From: Isoetes taiwanensis
Taxonomy: Eukaryota; Streptophyta; Lycopodiopsida; Isoetales; Isoetaceae
NCBI GenBank assembly: GCA_021234155.1
Contig: JAJEKV010000045.1
Coordinates: 2,871,434 to 2,935,433 of the forward strand
Direction: 5' to 3'
DNA length: 64,000 nt
The notes beneath the pieces were generated by a model that was given only the letters and a program-made list of their open reading frames with translations, was not told where the DNA came from and ran no database searches. The position numbers were made by a program, and so were the translations under genes. Numbering within the stretch: the first letter of the stretch is position 1; the number at the start of each line of letters is the position of its first letter. Shown in pieces: positions 46,260 through 58,366 of the stretch.

Positions 46260-49200
46260 ATTAGCGCCCCTCGGGTTTCTAGTTTGGAATGTGCATGGTT
46301 TATGCGAAGACACCATTTTAAGTAATATGCGGTTGTTTTGTGGATATGATATTCGGCATTAAATGAAACTTGGGAGCACGAAACCAATAGACTTTTAGAA
46401 ATCCTGAGTTTTTCTCTTGTGGACTCGGTTTGGAATGCATTGGGTACCGTGCCAGAAGAGGATGGGGTGGAATTGCATGTTATGTCAAGAAAGATTTACA
46501 AAAAACAGTCTCAGTGGTTAGTAAAGACAAATTCTCTCAGTATATATGGCTAAAGATAAAGAATAGTTCTGCTGAAATTTATGTAGTATTGGTATATTTT
46601 GCTCCACTCGAACCTTATCCCCTTTTTGTCTATTCTACGTTTGGGCTACATGCGGAGGATCCATTCATGCATCTTGCAGCGGACACATATCAAAATTTAG
46701 AGAATGCGGTATGGTGTTTATTGTGGGAGACCTTAATGGTCGTGTAGCGATAAGCAAGCGCTTCTTTTATCCGAAGAAAAGAACTGTTATGGCTACTTGA
46801 GCAAACAGATACGCGACTTAGTTGGCCTCGTAAGTCTGTAGATGCAGTCACCAATAATATGGGCAAGCATATCATTGCCTTATGCGAGGCATTCAATTTC
46901 ATCATATTTAATGGGATCACTAATTATCCCAATTCCAGTGGTTTCACATATCATCAGATTAATGGTAGCAAAGACAATTGATTACCTTATCTGAGACCCA
47001 AATACATTGGCACAAGTAACGTGATTTTTTGTTTGCTAGACAGAAATGCGGATTCTGATCATGTACCTTATGTGTTTAACTTGGCTATGAAAATTAAAAG
47101 AAAAGTGTCCACGACAGTACCTCATCCAAGGCTGAAACTATGCTACAAGCTTGCAGATGAATATCAAAAAGCATTAGACGCTAAGTTGGTAAATATGCAA
47201 TGGCAAGGGTCGCTAAGGGACAGAAGCAAAACTCTCATGAATCTTACGTTGGACCACGCACGACAAGGCTATATTTGGGCTCCACGGCCAAAGAAGCCGG
47301 AATGGTTACATAGTAAATGGTTTGACTTGATTGTAGAGCAGCAAAAGCCGGTGGAAACAATCAAGGATCCTGTTAAACTTGCCGGTTATAAAAGCTTGTC
47401 AAACGGAAGAAAAGAGCCTGGATGAGAAAGCATACTGAGATGCTTATGCATGAAATGGATACAGATCCAAAAAAGGTTTTTAACCGATCTAGAAAGCAAC
47501 AATCGACGGGAGAAATTTCCCGAGAGGATTTGTTAGCTTGGGTATGCAAATTATATAATACGCCACGATGGAACAGATGGCATGTGAGGGTGCGATAGCA
47601 CGCCCATTTTCACCGCACGGATGTACATGAAGCTTTGAAGACTATGGGCAATGGCGAAGCTAGCGACTCGAATGGTCTATCATCGAATTGTTTAAATGGG
47701 GAGGTAAGTCGCTTCATGCCCTTTTAGCGGATATATCCGTAATGATGCCCTCTTGGCTGGTCACTTTCCGCATGAATGGTGCTTGAATAGAGTAATTCCA
47801 ATATATAAATCAGAGACGAGATGATATAAAGAACTATCGCGACGATCCTTGTGGGTAGTGTGTTTGCTAAGTTATTTGCATCAATGGTTGAAAAAAACTT
47901 ACAGTTTGGGCAGACTCTCATGATGGGCTTAGCAATTGGCCAAGCGTGTTTTAGAGAAGCATACTCTACACTTGATCATTTGGCAACTTTGAGAGTGTCA
48001 CCGAGGGTGCAAAGGGAAAAATAAAAAGATACTTTGCTTTCATTGACCTAACTAAGGCATTTGACATGGTAAGAAGAAAAGATCTTGCTACACGTTTAGA
48101 ACTTTTGCAGGTGCCATTGGAAATAAGGAAGGCGATCACCTGTCTCTACAATGAGGTTCTTGTTAAACTCTCTTTCCCTTTACGGGACTGAATGCATAGA
48201 GAATAATGATTGGAGTAAAGCAAGGGTGTCCTTGTTCACCAACACTCTTTGGCCTATTTATTGATGAGCTGGAGGGATGGTTGGCTAGACTCGGTGGTGA
48301 TGGAGTAAAACTAGGTAAGTATGTTGTGCAGTTATTACTTTTTGCTGATGACATAGTTTTGATTTCCAAAATCTTGAGGGTCTTCAAATTTGACACTTGA
48401 ATGTGCTACATGAATTCTGTGAGCATAAAAGTATGCTAATCAACGTGGACAAATCCAAGATAATGGTGGTTGGTGGTCGAGATTCAACCACTTTCACGGT
48501 TGGAGGGATACCTTTGAAACAGGTGACTGAATATAAATATCTTGGCATTGATATAACCAATGATTACAGGTGGACACTAGCAGCCCGGAAGAGAGCTTCT
48601 GGAGGCCTTAGGGCTTACTATAGCATGATGCACCAATGCAAAGTGAACAATTTTGAACAGTGGAATCTGAGGAAGTCTGCTTTTGGCATACAGTGAAGCC
48701 CTCAGTAGTATTGTATGGCAGCCCTATATGGGGCCCTGGACTTTCTAAAAAAAATGCTGGTTAGAGATTGAAAAGATTCAGAAACGATTCCTTCTTTGGG
48801 AACTAGGTGTGAAACCTCAAACACCGTATTGCATGCTCCTTGCAGAAGCGGGCTTATTGCCCTTAGAGGTAGAGGGACTTTGCAGAACCATCACTTCACG
48901 TAAATAAGATTTTGGCCATGGACTCTGATAGGTGGCCAAGGTTGGCATTGGAACAGTCAAGAGATAGAGGGTGGTATGCTGATATAAGAAAGTGGGCTGC
49001 TAGATGGCTTGGATATGGGATATGGCCAACCTCAACGAAGTTTAAAGAAGTGCATGAACAGGTAGCAAGCATAACAGTGAAGACTATGTGGCAATTAAGT
49101 GTAGAAGGAGACACAAAGAAGCGATTTTACATAGAAGAGATAAATGACTTAAAGGACTACACTAGCCAAGCATACTTAACCTCTCATATCAGCAGAAAGA

Positions 49201-49621
49201 AAAGAATGTTAATCTCTCAGCTCAGACTGTCGTCTCATAATTTGCATATTGAGACAGGCAGAATGTATGGATTAGCTCGTGAAGAGCGTTTTTGTCCCGG
49301 TTGTCTAGACCCCAAGTTGGAGACAGAAAAACATGCTTTACTAGAATGCTACTCTTATGAATATATAAGAGTCAAGCATGGAATTAACATGTCTACATTG
49401 AAGGAGCTATTTGATCTTCCTGCGCATATCCTGAGCTCATATATTAGAGAAGTGTGGAGAGAACGAGAAGACATAATTTGTCTGTTCAATCTTATGGAAG
49501 ATTATGAATCTAATAATGCTCTAGAATGAGCGCAATAATAGTCTTGTAAAACTTTTGCCATAGAGGCCTGGGGGCCTAAATGGCTTGATTAATACAATTA
49601 TTATTATTATTATTATTATTA
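46260..49621 (+). mobile_element. LINE-C ORF2: endonuclease and reverse transcriptase, broken
   Basis: Domains in order: APE-type endonuclease (FLVWNVHGLCEDT at 46278; RRGWGGIACYVKKDL; a VGDLNGRV-like site near 46725), then reverse transcriptase with KIKRYFAFIDLTKAFDMV-like motif A (48025-48070), GVKQGCPCSPTLFGLFIDEL (motif B), LLLFADDIVLISK (motif C, intact FADD) and TEYKYLGIDITNDYRW, and a C-terminal zinc element CPGCLDPKLETEKHALLEC (about 49290-49350). The last 205 codons (48912-49529) are open. Many frameshifts occur upstream. The 3' end has an 'aggcctgggggcct' hairpin and an (ATT)n tail. By motif wording it groups with LINE-A and LINE-B, and it is the fullest of the three. Confidence 0.92.
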
Positions 49622-49622
49622 T
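49595..49622 (+). repeat. (ATT)n tail of LINE-C, shared with LINE-D
   Basis: About eight ATT units end LINE-C. Read on the minus strand they directly follow the 3' end of LINE-D ('aacaaatatgatataataat'), so the two elements meet tail to tail here. Confidence 0.85.
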
Positions 49623-49639
49623 ATCATATTTGTTTATGT

Positions 49640-51628
49640 AAGGATAACCACTCGGCTATGAAGCTAAACTTTTATAAGAGTGATGACAGAAAGTCGTGGG
49701 CTTGAGAAGCCCATTCCTCCTCCTCAAATGCTGCAAGATATTGGTGGGCCTTTTGTTTCATAGACGGCCATAGGTTATCAGGGTGAAGATATTCTTGGGA
49801 GAACACAAATTTTCTCCGCCTTTTCCATATTAGCCATGAGAGCCATCCTTTGCATAGGTTCAAAGCTACTTTTTTCCAGTTTGCCAAGATGATGGATATA
49901 AACCTAGCAAGATCTCCTTTTCTGAAATAGAAGTCTCAAACGCATCCTTCAATTTTTCCCATATTGAGCGAAGTTCTCTACAGTCCATGAGACAATGTTC
50001 AATTGTTTCTACTTCTTGCCCACACATTGGGCAACTCGGTGATACATCACTGTTGAACCTGCTCACTAATATGTTGACCCTGATTGCTCTATGGAAAATT
50101 TGCCATAATAGTGTGGATACCTTTGGTGGCAGGTGGCTCCTCCAGATCCCTTTCCACACTTGAGTGACTTGGTCATCTTCTAATGTTAACTCCCATTGAG
50201 ACGGAAGACTTATCACTTCATTCACATGCAGAATCTTGTATGCCTTTGAAACAAACTGTTTTTTGTTAAGATTTTCGCGAGGTAGGCAGAACGCACCTAC
50301 TTGTGGGGTCGCACAAGGCGGAATATTGTCCCGTACCATGCTCCAAATTCTCTTATCTTGCGTTCTCAAGTTAAACTTATCTTGGAATGACTCCCAGGAA
50401 CACTGCACACCGCATCGATACCAATCTCCAATGCAAGATACACCCCCCCAATCCATCTATTTTGGGTTCTTTTGTTCACCACCGAAAAGCCAAGACCCGC
50501 CTCTATTGGTTTCCACCTGCAACCACCACAAGGGCATGGACACAGAAGTACAATTTTTGATATCCAGGCGCCACAGAACTTTCACTGTCTCCCAAGCTCT
50601 TAATAATCCTTTAAGAAAAGGTGAGGCTCCTGCGTATGGTATCAATTTATAAAAGAGGGCCCAGGCAGATCTGCTTTTATGAAATGATTTTCCACAAGGC
50701 GCATAATGAGTTAGAGATTGTTTTAGAAGCTCAAGGCCAGGAGATTTTTTAGTCCCGGGCCAAGAATTTCCCACATGAATTTTGCAAACAAGGATCTTTA
50801 TTGCAACTTGAAGTCAAGCATTCCTAATCCCCCATTAAATTTGGATCTCAAACACTTTTCCCATGCAACTTTGACATTTGCCCCTCTTCATTACCGCCCT
50901 GCACAAAGTTTCAAGACTATTTTTGATAACTCGCTAGCTTTGACTCAGAGCCAACAACACCGATCTGCAAAGATAAATGTGAGTACTTGCTAAGCACCGA
51001 CTTAGCTACAACTATCCCGCCATGGAGAGCTTACTAATCCTCCACCATCTCAAATGTTTTTCTAAACCGAGCAAGATCTCATCCCAAATATTTGAAGATA
51101 AGGTGCATACCCCATTGAAATGCCGAAAGCAACTTTGGACGAAGACCCAACAGAATTATGGTCCAAGGAAAAGTGGTAACATGAGCGGGGAGAGGCTCAT
51201 CTAATGGCCAAACAAATGCACATTTGTTCCAATTGAGAAAACAACCCGATGCTATAGAGAAAGAGTCCAATAGTTGTTTAGCATTCAAGAGATTATCTCC
51301 GAGGCTTCTAGGAACGTAAAAGTATCATCTACAGAGTATTGGTTTACGAGATTTGTTGGGCGCATCCATCCGGCCATCCAGAGCCCCTATAACCCTATCT
51401 TCCACTCACGCCGCAAGAGCACTTGAGATAGTCCTTCCGCAACAATGTTAAAAAGAAAGGTGCCAGGGGCATCCTTGTCTAATGCCCCCCGCTACATCAA
51501 AAATAGGTGAGGTCTCCCCTAAAACTACCACGGATGCACGCGATGATTTCAACAAACTTTGCAACAATATTAGTGAATTTCGCCCACAACCAAAAGCAAG
51601 CAAAGATCTTTTTCCGTAAAGGACCAGC
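49640..51628 (-). mobile_element. LINE-D ORF2, C-terminal part (RT motifs A-C to zf-RVT), broken
   Basis: Minus-strand continuation of the reverse transcriptase. LDFKKAYDKIMSWSFT (motif A, around 51660-51615) lies in a shifted frame; RQGCPW...FLFNIVAEGLS-like motif B is near 51490-51420; motif C is degraded to QYSVDDTFTFLEAS (51345-51305); SIASGCFLNWNKCAFVW follows. Then comes the plant L1 C-terminus: WKGIWRSHLPPKVSTLLWQI, FHRAIRVNILVSRFN and CPMCGQEVETIEHCLMDC (the zf-RVT zinc motif, about 50010). The last ORF of 196 codons (49866-50456) is open. The element is dead through several shifts. Confidence 0.92.
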
Positions 51629-52678
51629 TCATAATCTTGTCATATGCCTTCTTAAAATCAAGCTTTTAAATAAAGCACTTTTGGCGTGTCTTTCTCGCCC
51701 AATGTATGCCTTCAAAAGCAGCCGCAATATTATGAGAATAACGCACGGAATAAATCCTGATTGAACGTCAGATATATGCTCCACCAAAATAGGTTTTAGT
51801 TTTTCCGCATAACCTTTTGCTATAATTTTGTAGAAGGTTGACAACAATGTAATAGGTCTCCAGTCCCCTATGGACTTTGGTTCCTTCACCTTTGGGATTA
51901 ATGTGATACATCCAGTGTTTAGTCTGTTATCAAGCTTATCTGCTTGAAGAAAGTCCTGATAAGCATTGTATACAAGAGGCTGTACCCATTCCCAATATTC
52001 CTGAAAGAATTCTGCTGGAATGCCATCTAGACCTGGGCATTTATTTTTGGCCAGAGAGTAGACAGCCTCACGCATCTCTTCAATGGACAACGGTTGTCCG
52101 AGTTGTTCCCTTTGCACAGAAGATACTTTAGATACAACTTTGGAAAGAATTAGCTCTTCAAAGCAATCTTGAAAATTTATGTTTTTCTTCTTGAAGAAAT
52201 CTTCAAAATGCTTAGAAACAAACTCCTTCACCTGTTGTGGGTTTCGGATAATGGATCCATCCTCCACCTGCACTGAGGACAATATGGCTGCTTGTTTCCT
52301 CTGCTTTGCAACTCTAAAAAAGAAACCTGTACATTTGTCACCTTCCTTGATCCATGTCAGTCCTGCTTTAACTTTAGCTTGTTTAATTTTGATTTGTTCT
52401 ATTCTCTTAATTTTCTCTTCTTCTTCTTCTTCTTCTTCTTCTTCTTCTTCTTCTTCTTCTTCTTCTTCTTCTTCTTCTTCTTCTTCTTCTTCTTCTTCTT
52501 CTTCTTCTTCTTCTTCTTCTTCTTCTTCTTCTTCTTCTTCTAGGACTATTTTTTCCCTTTCGCCTAAGCCAGTATCAGTTAATTCTTTATAGAGTGAATC
52601 CAATAGAGCATCTTCCTCGGCCACCTTATTACGACCCCACACCTTAGCAAAATTTTTAATTCTTTGCTTAAAGCGCAA
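51629..52678 (-). pseudogene. LINE-D ORF2, RT N-terminal part with poly-Glu insertion
   Basis: A 349-codon open frame. Residues of about 47-88 are an uninterrupted glutamate run from a (GAA)n expansion. It is followed by KAGLTWIKEGDKCTGFFFRV (the 'W...GD.NT.FF' signature of plant L1s), LAKNKCPGLDGIPAEFFQEY (fingers), and CITLIPKVKEPKSIGDWRPI then TLLSTFYKIIAKGYAEKLKP. The frame leaves the RT near HISDVQSGFIP, where a shift puts motif A in another frame. Plant L1s usually have a modest acidic stretch here, so the expansion probably grew after insertion. Reverse transcriptase copies LINE RNA at the target nick. Confidence 0.9.
52414..52541 (-). repeat. (GAA)n / (TTC)n microsatellite inside LINE-D
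   Basis: About 42 uninterrupted TTC units on the plus strand, in frame with ORF2 on the minus strand (Glu codons GAA or GAG-like frames). It also produces poly-Ser and poly-Phe shadow ORFs on the plus strand. Its purity against the decay around it implies recent expansion. Confidence 0.95.
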
Positions 52679-52863
52679 TCATTGCTTCCATTCCCTGTTT
52701 ATTTCTCTTGGCCATTTGTCCAAATCTGCTTACATTGATCTTTAAAATCTGCGTCCTTGAGAATCTAGGGTTGATCAAGATCTGTCTTTAATGGTTTAGA
52801 GGTACTAACTCTAGAAGAGCATATAATAATGGATTATGATCTGAAATAGAGTTCTCTAGAAGA

Positions 52864-53638
52864 TTACGGACGGTGCATGGTGACATGTTTTTTTCTTTTG
52901 CAAGACCGAGAGCTTACACCTTTTGTCATCATGCGTGCATATGCCCCCGCCCTCGCCAATCCACCCATTACACCATGAAGCCCACGGATCTCCACAGAAG
53001 TTAGTGAATCCCAATTCATTAAGCATGCTCGACCATTGTTCCCTTTCAAATCCATGCACAACTTGATGGCCGCACCTCCATATCTATAATTACTACTTTC
53101 TACCATATTAAAATCCCCAACCATAATCCACCGTGTATCTCTGTCATAATTTTTCAGTCTGTTCTTCACATTGGCCCATAAGGAAGCTCTTTGCCTGGAT
53201 TGATTATGTGCATAAATATTTATCACTCCCCCACTTTTTACCATGAGCATACCAAGTAACTATTGCACACCTTCCAAAATTATCTCAGATATGTCGATAG
53301 AAGTTTCAATTGTTTTCTCCATGCAATAAAAGTTCCCCGCACTAGAATCGCCACTAGACGACATGATACCCATATAATCTTTTCCTAGTAAGTTAGCGGG
53401 ACCCCAACTTCTTCCTTCTTACATTTATGTTCACGAAAACAAAACGATATCCGGGGAAATTTTTTTTCAACGCTAGAGATAACCCTCGCCTTTGGCCTCG
53501 GAGGATTTTACCCCCGATATTCCAGCTAAGGATTTTATATTCCATTAGAGAGCACATTCGATTGATTGGATGATGTTGTCTCATAGCACTGTTCTCCCAA
53601 TCTTGGTATAACCCTCTTTTTTCTTGGCATTCCATCAA
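52864..53638 (-). pseudogene. LINE-D ORF2, endonuclease domain, broken
   Basis: The minus strand begins MEYKILSWNIGGKILRGQRR (the N-terminal SWNIRG motif of APE-like endonucleases). After a break comes GVINIYAHNQSRQRASLWAN, then DTRWIMVGDFNMVES with the metal/phosphate-binding GDFN core. Later pieces (SLTSVEIRGLHGV...) are shifted. The endonuclease nicks target DNA to prime reverse transcription. It lies between ORF1 and the RT part, in the normal L1 order. The start was taken at the M before EYKILSWN, since this motif usually lies within the first ten residues. Confidence 0.88.
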
Positions 53639-53807
53639 TGAGATCTTCTATATTTTCATCCATTGGTAAATCTGCCCATCTGTTGTTATGCAATGGAAAC
53701 TCCTCATTAGCGACTTGATATTCTCTCGCCATATACTCAATTGGTTCTTCCTCATTGTGATTTCTCTGAGTTTCGCACATTAGAATAGTTATGACCTGTG
53801 AGATTTT

Positions 53808-54681
53808 TTATGACACCTCCTGAGTTAGGCAACCTCTTTCGCATCTGATTTTTAATTCTGCCACCATTGCCCACCCATCCTCATTCACCTGTTCCTTTCT
53901 ATTTTCGATGTTTACCTCGCGCTCTTGCTTCTTGTCCAGTTCTGGGTTTCCTTTAGATGGTGAAAAAACATCACGTTCCATTTCACCTGGATTCAGATGA
54001 TACTTTCCCTTTTTTGCCCCATTTATCTCTGTTACCATTTCATCTGCTACTTTGACATTGTCGTGCTGCTTGGTTGTCTTTTCTGCTGCTACTTTGACAT
54101 TGCCTTGTGACTCTCTCCCGAACACAAAACACTCTTTCAGACCCTTAATTTCCATTGTGGGGAACATCCTTCTAATCTCCCATCCGTTTATGAGTTTTAA
54201 CTTAAATAAGGAATAGTATGTCCCACTTCGCACGAGAGTGAATTGTGGAATGCCTTCCACTGTTGTAATGCCCACACAAATCCTTGGCCCCTTTGCAATC
54301 GAATGCATTATGTATGTCCCCAGGTTCTTTGCTATGGCAATTAAAAATTCTGAGTCAAGCATATCCATTGGGAGTTGTTCTATCTCAAGCCAACAAGGAA
54401 GTTTAACAATGCACAATTTATCCGGGGAAACACGGAGTATAGTATTGATATAACACAAATTCCCCGCGAAAGCGGTCTACTCCCCTGGAGACTATCTTTT
54501 CCACAGCTTTCTCATCATCAAATAATATTAGGAAAAAATTACTTCCAATAGCTTTGATGCTCTGGAACTGCGGCATATTTAGAGCATCAAGATGCCTTGT
54601 GAGCCAGTTTTGTAGTTTCCTGTAGTCCAAAAAACCTCCCGTAAAGAATCCCACCACTGCCTTGGAAATTAAATTTTCCAT
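53808..54681 (-). pseudogene. LINE-D ORF1: DUF4283-type gag-like protein, frameshifted
   Basis: The first frame (54681-54418) reads MENLISKAVVGFFTGGFLDY, ... FFLILFDDEKAVEKIVSRGV and FRGEFVLYQYYTPCF. A frameshift near 54440 leads to LPCWLEIEQLPMDMLDSEFL, IAIAKNLGTYI and KGPRICVGITTV, the DUF4283 pattern found in ORF1 of plant L1s and related retroelements. A charged, Lys/Glu-rich tail follows. No CCHC zinc knuckle was seen. ORF1 coats the element's RNA. Apart from the shift both halves are open, so this ORF is less decayed than ORF2. Confidence 0.82.
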
Positions 54682-54689
54682 ATTCCTGA

Positions 54690-55430
54690 TATGCCTTGAG
54701 TGGTTTATCTCTGTTACTTTAAGATTGCCATATTCTCGGTTCGATGCACTGCCGCTTGAAGAAGTTGTTCAGATTAGGCGGAGACAAGTTTTTAGAGGGG
54801 AGAGAATTCAAGGCCTCTTCTACTCTACACGGGGATTCATTTGGGACACCTTTCTTAATCCATTCGAAAAGCGGGGTCTTATAATTCTTTTCTAAAGTAT
54901 TGCCCTTTTGTTTTTCCGGTGGTTAAATCTTTTATTTTCATTATTGCTTACGGTAGAATCCATGTTTCCACAATTTTCCAGCCCCTCATGTTTACCATCG
55001 ATTACAAAAAAAATCGATTGGAATTGCTTACCCCTTTTTTATTCTTCTTGGGACTTCGGTCTATCTCCTCCAAAGATTGTTCTTTCTTACGCAATCATGC
55101 CATTCTTCACTATAGCCGCTTCATTCTGCCTCACCAAAGCCGTTTCATTCTGTCCCTTCTGTCCTTGTAAGCCACAAGTACACGTGCCTCGGTCAATCTC
55201 TGCGCCTTCGATTTTTCTGTTCCATAACTAGCCAATTTGTGTCCGAGTCGCGACAATACCCGTGAGGGGGCTCGAGCCCCGATCTTCTTACGGTGAGCCG
55301 CCGCCTGCTTTGGGGTTTTTCGCTGGTGCCGCTCATCGAGTGGGGTTTTCCCCTCTTGCCGATTACCACGATCGGGTGTCCTGCGCTTCAACCAGGCATC
55401 TTCTTCGACCATTCTATCTCGCGCATTTAT
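54690..55430 (-). other. Probable 5' leader of LINE-D
   Basis: Upstream of ORF1 on the minus strand lies a moderately GC-rich stretch with a 93-codon basic ORF (55131-55412, KTPLDERHQRKTPKQAAAHR...) of no known family. The position suits a 5' untranslated leader; if so LINE-D is near full length (about 5.8 kb, 55430 to 49640). The true 5' border is not visible. Confidence 0.4.
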
Positions 55431-55439
55431 CTTTTCGGG

Positions 55440-57140
55440 CTGAAGGTATGGTGTTGCACCTCATTCATATCAACTGCAAGAATGAGATCATCTTCGTTCA
55501 TATCAACTTCAAGAATGAGATCATCCGACAAAATGATAACACAAAACTTGTAATTATATATGTTGTTAATTATAAGGACATGGGATCATATATGACGTGA
55601 TCTCAACATCATGCCTAACTGAGTGTGGCTATCGCTATATAGTGAATCTTTCAACTACATGCAGAATAGTGTTCATTATAGTGGCTCCTATTTTTAGCAA
55701 CGGCTAAAAGCTCCAAAAAACAATTAGAATATATACAGATTTTAAGATCATTTTTGGCATTTTCAAGTAGCTTCGTTCTATGTGTGGTCTGTATCAACTA
55801 GACATTGCATAATTTTGTATGGTTCGTGCTTGCATATGGAGGAATTCGTGCGTGTACTCAAAGTCATTCACACGTGTTATTTTTATCATAGGTTGTCTGG
55901 TGGTTGTTGTTAGGAGGAATAACTTCTTTTATCATTTACAAATGTATTCGTATGGTAATGTATCCATTGTCTTCTTTTACATGTAGTATAGCATCTTTTG
56001 CCATCTGACCTGCATAATGTATGTCTGGTCACCCTCCTCATTAGATGTCCTTTAACCATCATTCAATTAAATTGGGATTATGTCTTAATTTTGGGACAAA
56101 TTTTATATTGCATGTTTTTAGTAGCATATTCAAAATTCACACATTTCATGTCGAAAGTATGAAAATGTAATAACATATTATTTAGAAAATAGACAATATT
56201 TCACAATATAGCACGATATCATATAAATATAATCAAGAAACTTTACGTAGTTATTAATTTTTCCTTTGGCACCTCCAATGAGTTTCGCACATTGATGGGC
56301 TTTCTTATGTGGTCCAAAAATCATCCTAGCATACATATAATAGCACCATATAGCATTTCCATCAAAGCTACAAAGACCACAACACAAGTATTAATTTTTC
56401 AAAATTGGCATGAAAAATGAAACTCTCAATTAAAAAGTTAGTTGGTAAGAAGAGATGGAGCTGCTAAAAAACAAAAGGGCCTCCAAGTTAGTGCCACATC
56501 ACAGTTTTAAACTCGAAGACATAGTGCCATGCCATTAAAAATTGTATGTGTGCTTCTGCTATCTAACACACACAAACATATAAAAAAAATTCTAAATGGA
56601 TAACATATTTTATATTCACTCAATTTTATTATGCAATTCAAAAAGTGTTTTAGTTTACCTTAAAAATAAGCTAAAAGAGCTCATATGTCCGAGCAATTTG
56701 GTTCGAGCAATTTGGTCCACCTATAAATGCCAGAAAATAAGTCAAAAACATGCTAGAACTATACGATTGGCATGAGGCTCTTCTTGGAGGAGATTTTGCA
56801 TCGTTCCTGTGTCTTCAGGTTTTGTTTGGTCTGATGCATGCCTGCCTGAACGTTTTGATGCATGCCTGCCTGAACGTTTTTGTCCATGCCTGAATATTTT
56901 GTTTTTTTTTATATGAGGATGCCTATATGCAAGCTCGTCGAAAGGATGTAGAGCATCCAAAGCAAGTTACACGTTATTTGGTGTGTCTATTATTTTTTAG
57001 GGACCATCCGATGGTGGCATATTTCAGAGCATATGCCATGGGGTGAAATTCCAGCCCTTAAGTGCAAGTCAAGATGGGGTCAAATCCCCTATATTTGACC
57101 TACCCCTACGATGCAGCCAAACCATTGAATAAATACATCA
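55440..57140. other. AT-rich spacer, no gene; small tandem repeat
   Basis: No supportable coding region. 'gatgcatgcctgcctgaacg' is repeated in tandem at 56832-56880 (27-bp unit, two full copies and a partial third). Confidence 0.5.
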
Positions 57141-57169
57141 TCTCAAAATTGGGAGTTTGACCAAACAAA

Positions 57170-57260
57170 TAATTATGAGCCGGGGAGTCGAACCCCAGTA
57201 CAAGTTCCGACGCTCAATCAAGCATAACAGGAATCCCAGAAGAGGGATGCCTAGTATGCT
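57170..57260 (-). repeat. tRNA-like (SINE head) remnant
   Basis: On the minus strand: 'gcttgattgagcgtcggaac', 'ttgtactggggttcgactcc', then 'ccggctcataa'. This resembles a tRNA with A-box-like GATTGAGCG, anticodon-loop-like ACTTGTA and B box GGTTCGACTCC, but the acceptor and anticodon stems do not pair. It is a tRNA-derived SINE head rather than a functional tRNA. Confidence 0.55.
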
Positions 57261-57663
57261 TAGGGGCCGAAGCCCACTAAAGAAGCCAGTACCAGCATAT
57301 TGTTTGAAGCACAGAATTTGAAAAACAGCATTGAAAATTTCGGCCACATTATACAGCAGCAGTCTGCTCAAACAGATTGAACAGGTCATGAAAACAACAT
57401 TCCACACAATTGTGCTTAACAACTACAGCCTGCTAAAGACGTGACATTTACATATAAATTTAGAGCCAGCAAAGCATCCATACCTGTCAAGCAATCCCAT
57501 CTTGCTGAAACATATTGAACACGACATTTAGAACAAAAGCATACCTATTATTCCCACAATACAGATCCAGAAGAAGGTCTCTCAAGCTCACACACAAAAA
57601 CAGAAACCATAAGCGAGAAGAGCCCAATAACTCGGCTCTTTCCACCTAAACTAGTAGATACAC

Positions 57664-58366
57664 CTAATGTTTTTTATACTTTCGGTGTTCCCTGCTAAGA
57701 TATGCAGTTGCTAAATAGACACCAGCTGAAGCTAACCCAAGTCCGCCCATCATATCCACAACAGACGCTGTGCCTTCAGCCAAATATAAGAAGCACTGCA
57801 AGGCAATGCCAAAAGATTTGCCAGATGTTCCAGAAAAATCGTTTTCCTGTAATGAACCAAAAATGTTTAGCAAAATAGAAGCTAAAGTCAAACATTGTAA
57901 GACTTGATAAAAAGAACACTGCAAGCCTCCTTGTTCAGGAACTCGGGGCGTCGAAGCAGAGCATGGATCATATTTAAATCCATGAAATCTTCCTGGGGAT
58001 GCATGTGGGTTTGGGAAGGAGATTTAAAACAGGCGAAGCAAATAGAAAAGCTGTGGTCTGCGCGGAAGCATTGGATACACTTGAATCCGTTTTGGAGAAT
58101 GAACCTAGAGCACATATCACATATGGGTTTTGTTGAGATAACATAGAACAGGGCCGTGCACTCTTCAGAGACATAATGTGGCAGGAAATTACGGACAAAA
58201 CAAAGGCAAGAACACAGCCGGCTTACCTCGGGCACAAATCCCTTCGAGAAGACTCCACCTCCGCTCCCCGCCAACGAACCCGACCCCAGCTTATCCAAAA
58301 CTCCAAAAAAAGCAACAACCCACAGCCACGACACATCAGGACCTCCGACCTCAGCAGCTCCGCCAT
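57664..58366 (-). CDS. Possible gene with a ZZ-type zinc finger; structure uncertain
   Basis: On the minus strand ICDMCSRFILQNGFKCIQCF, then RADHSFSICFACFKSPSQTH and MHPQEDF fit the Cys-x2-Cys...Cys-x2-Cys...Cys-x2-Cys...His pattern of a ZZ-type zinc finger (a protein-binding fold). A start with good context (GGGATGGCGGAGCTG, ATG at 58366) leads in about 140 bases to a consensus donor CCCGAG|GTAAGC at 58226. A later frame ends in a hydrophobic tail (LYLAEGTASVVDMMGGLGLA...) and stops at 57664. The splice frames do not join cleanly by eye, so the exon map is open: it may be a real multi-exon gene or a pseudogene. Family not recognised. It lies 1.5 kb downstream of the AAA-ATPase gene on the same strand. 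Confidence 0.4.

Noticed and set aside
52179-52592. Plus-strand ORFs with poly-Ser and poly-Phe
   Set aside because: They are only the other frames of the TTC microsatellite within LINE-D.
57170-57260. A functional tRNA gene
   Set aside because: B box is good, but stems do not pair and the anticodon arm is degraded; a SINE head fits better.
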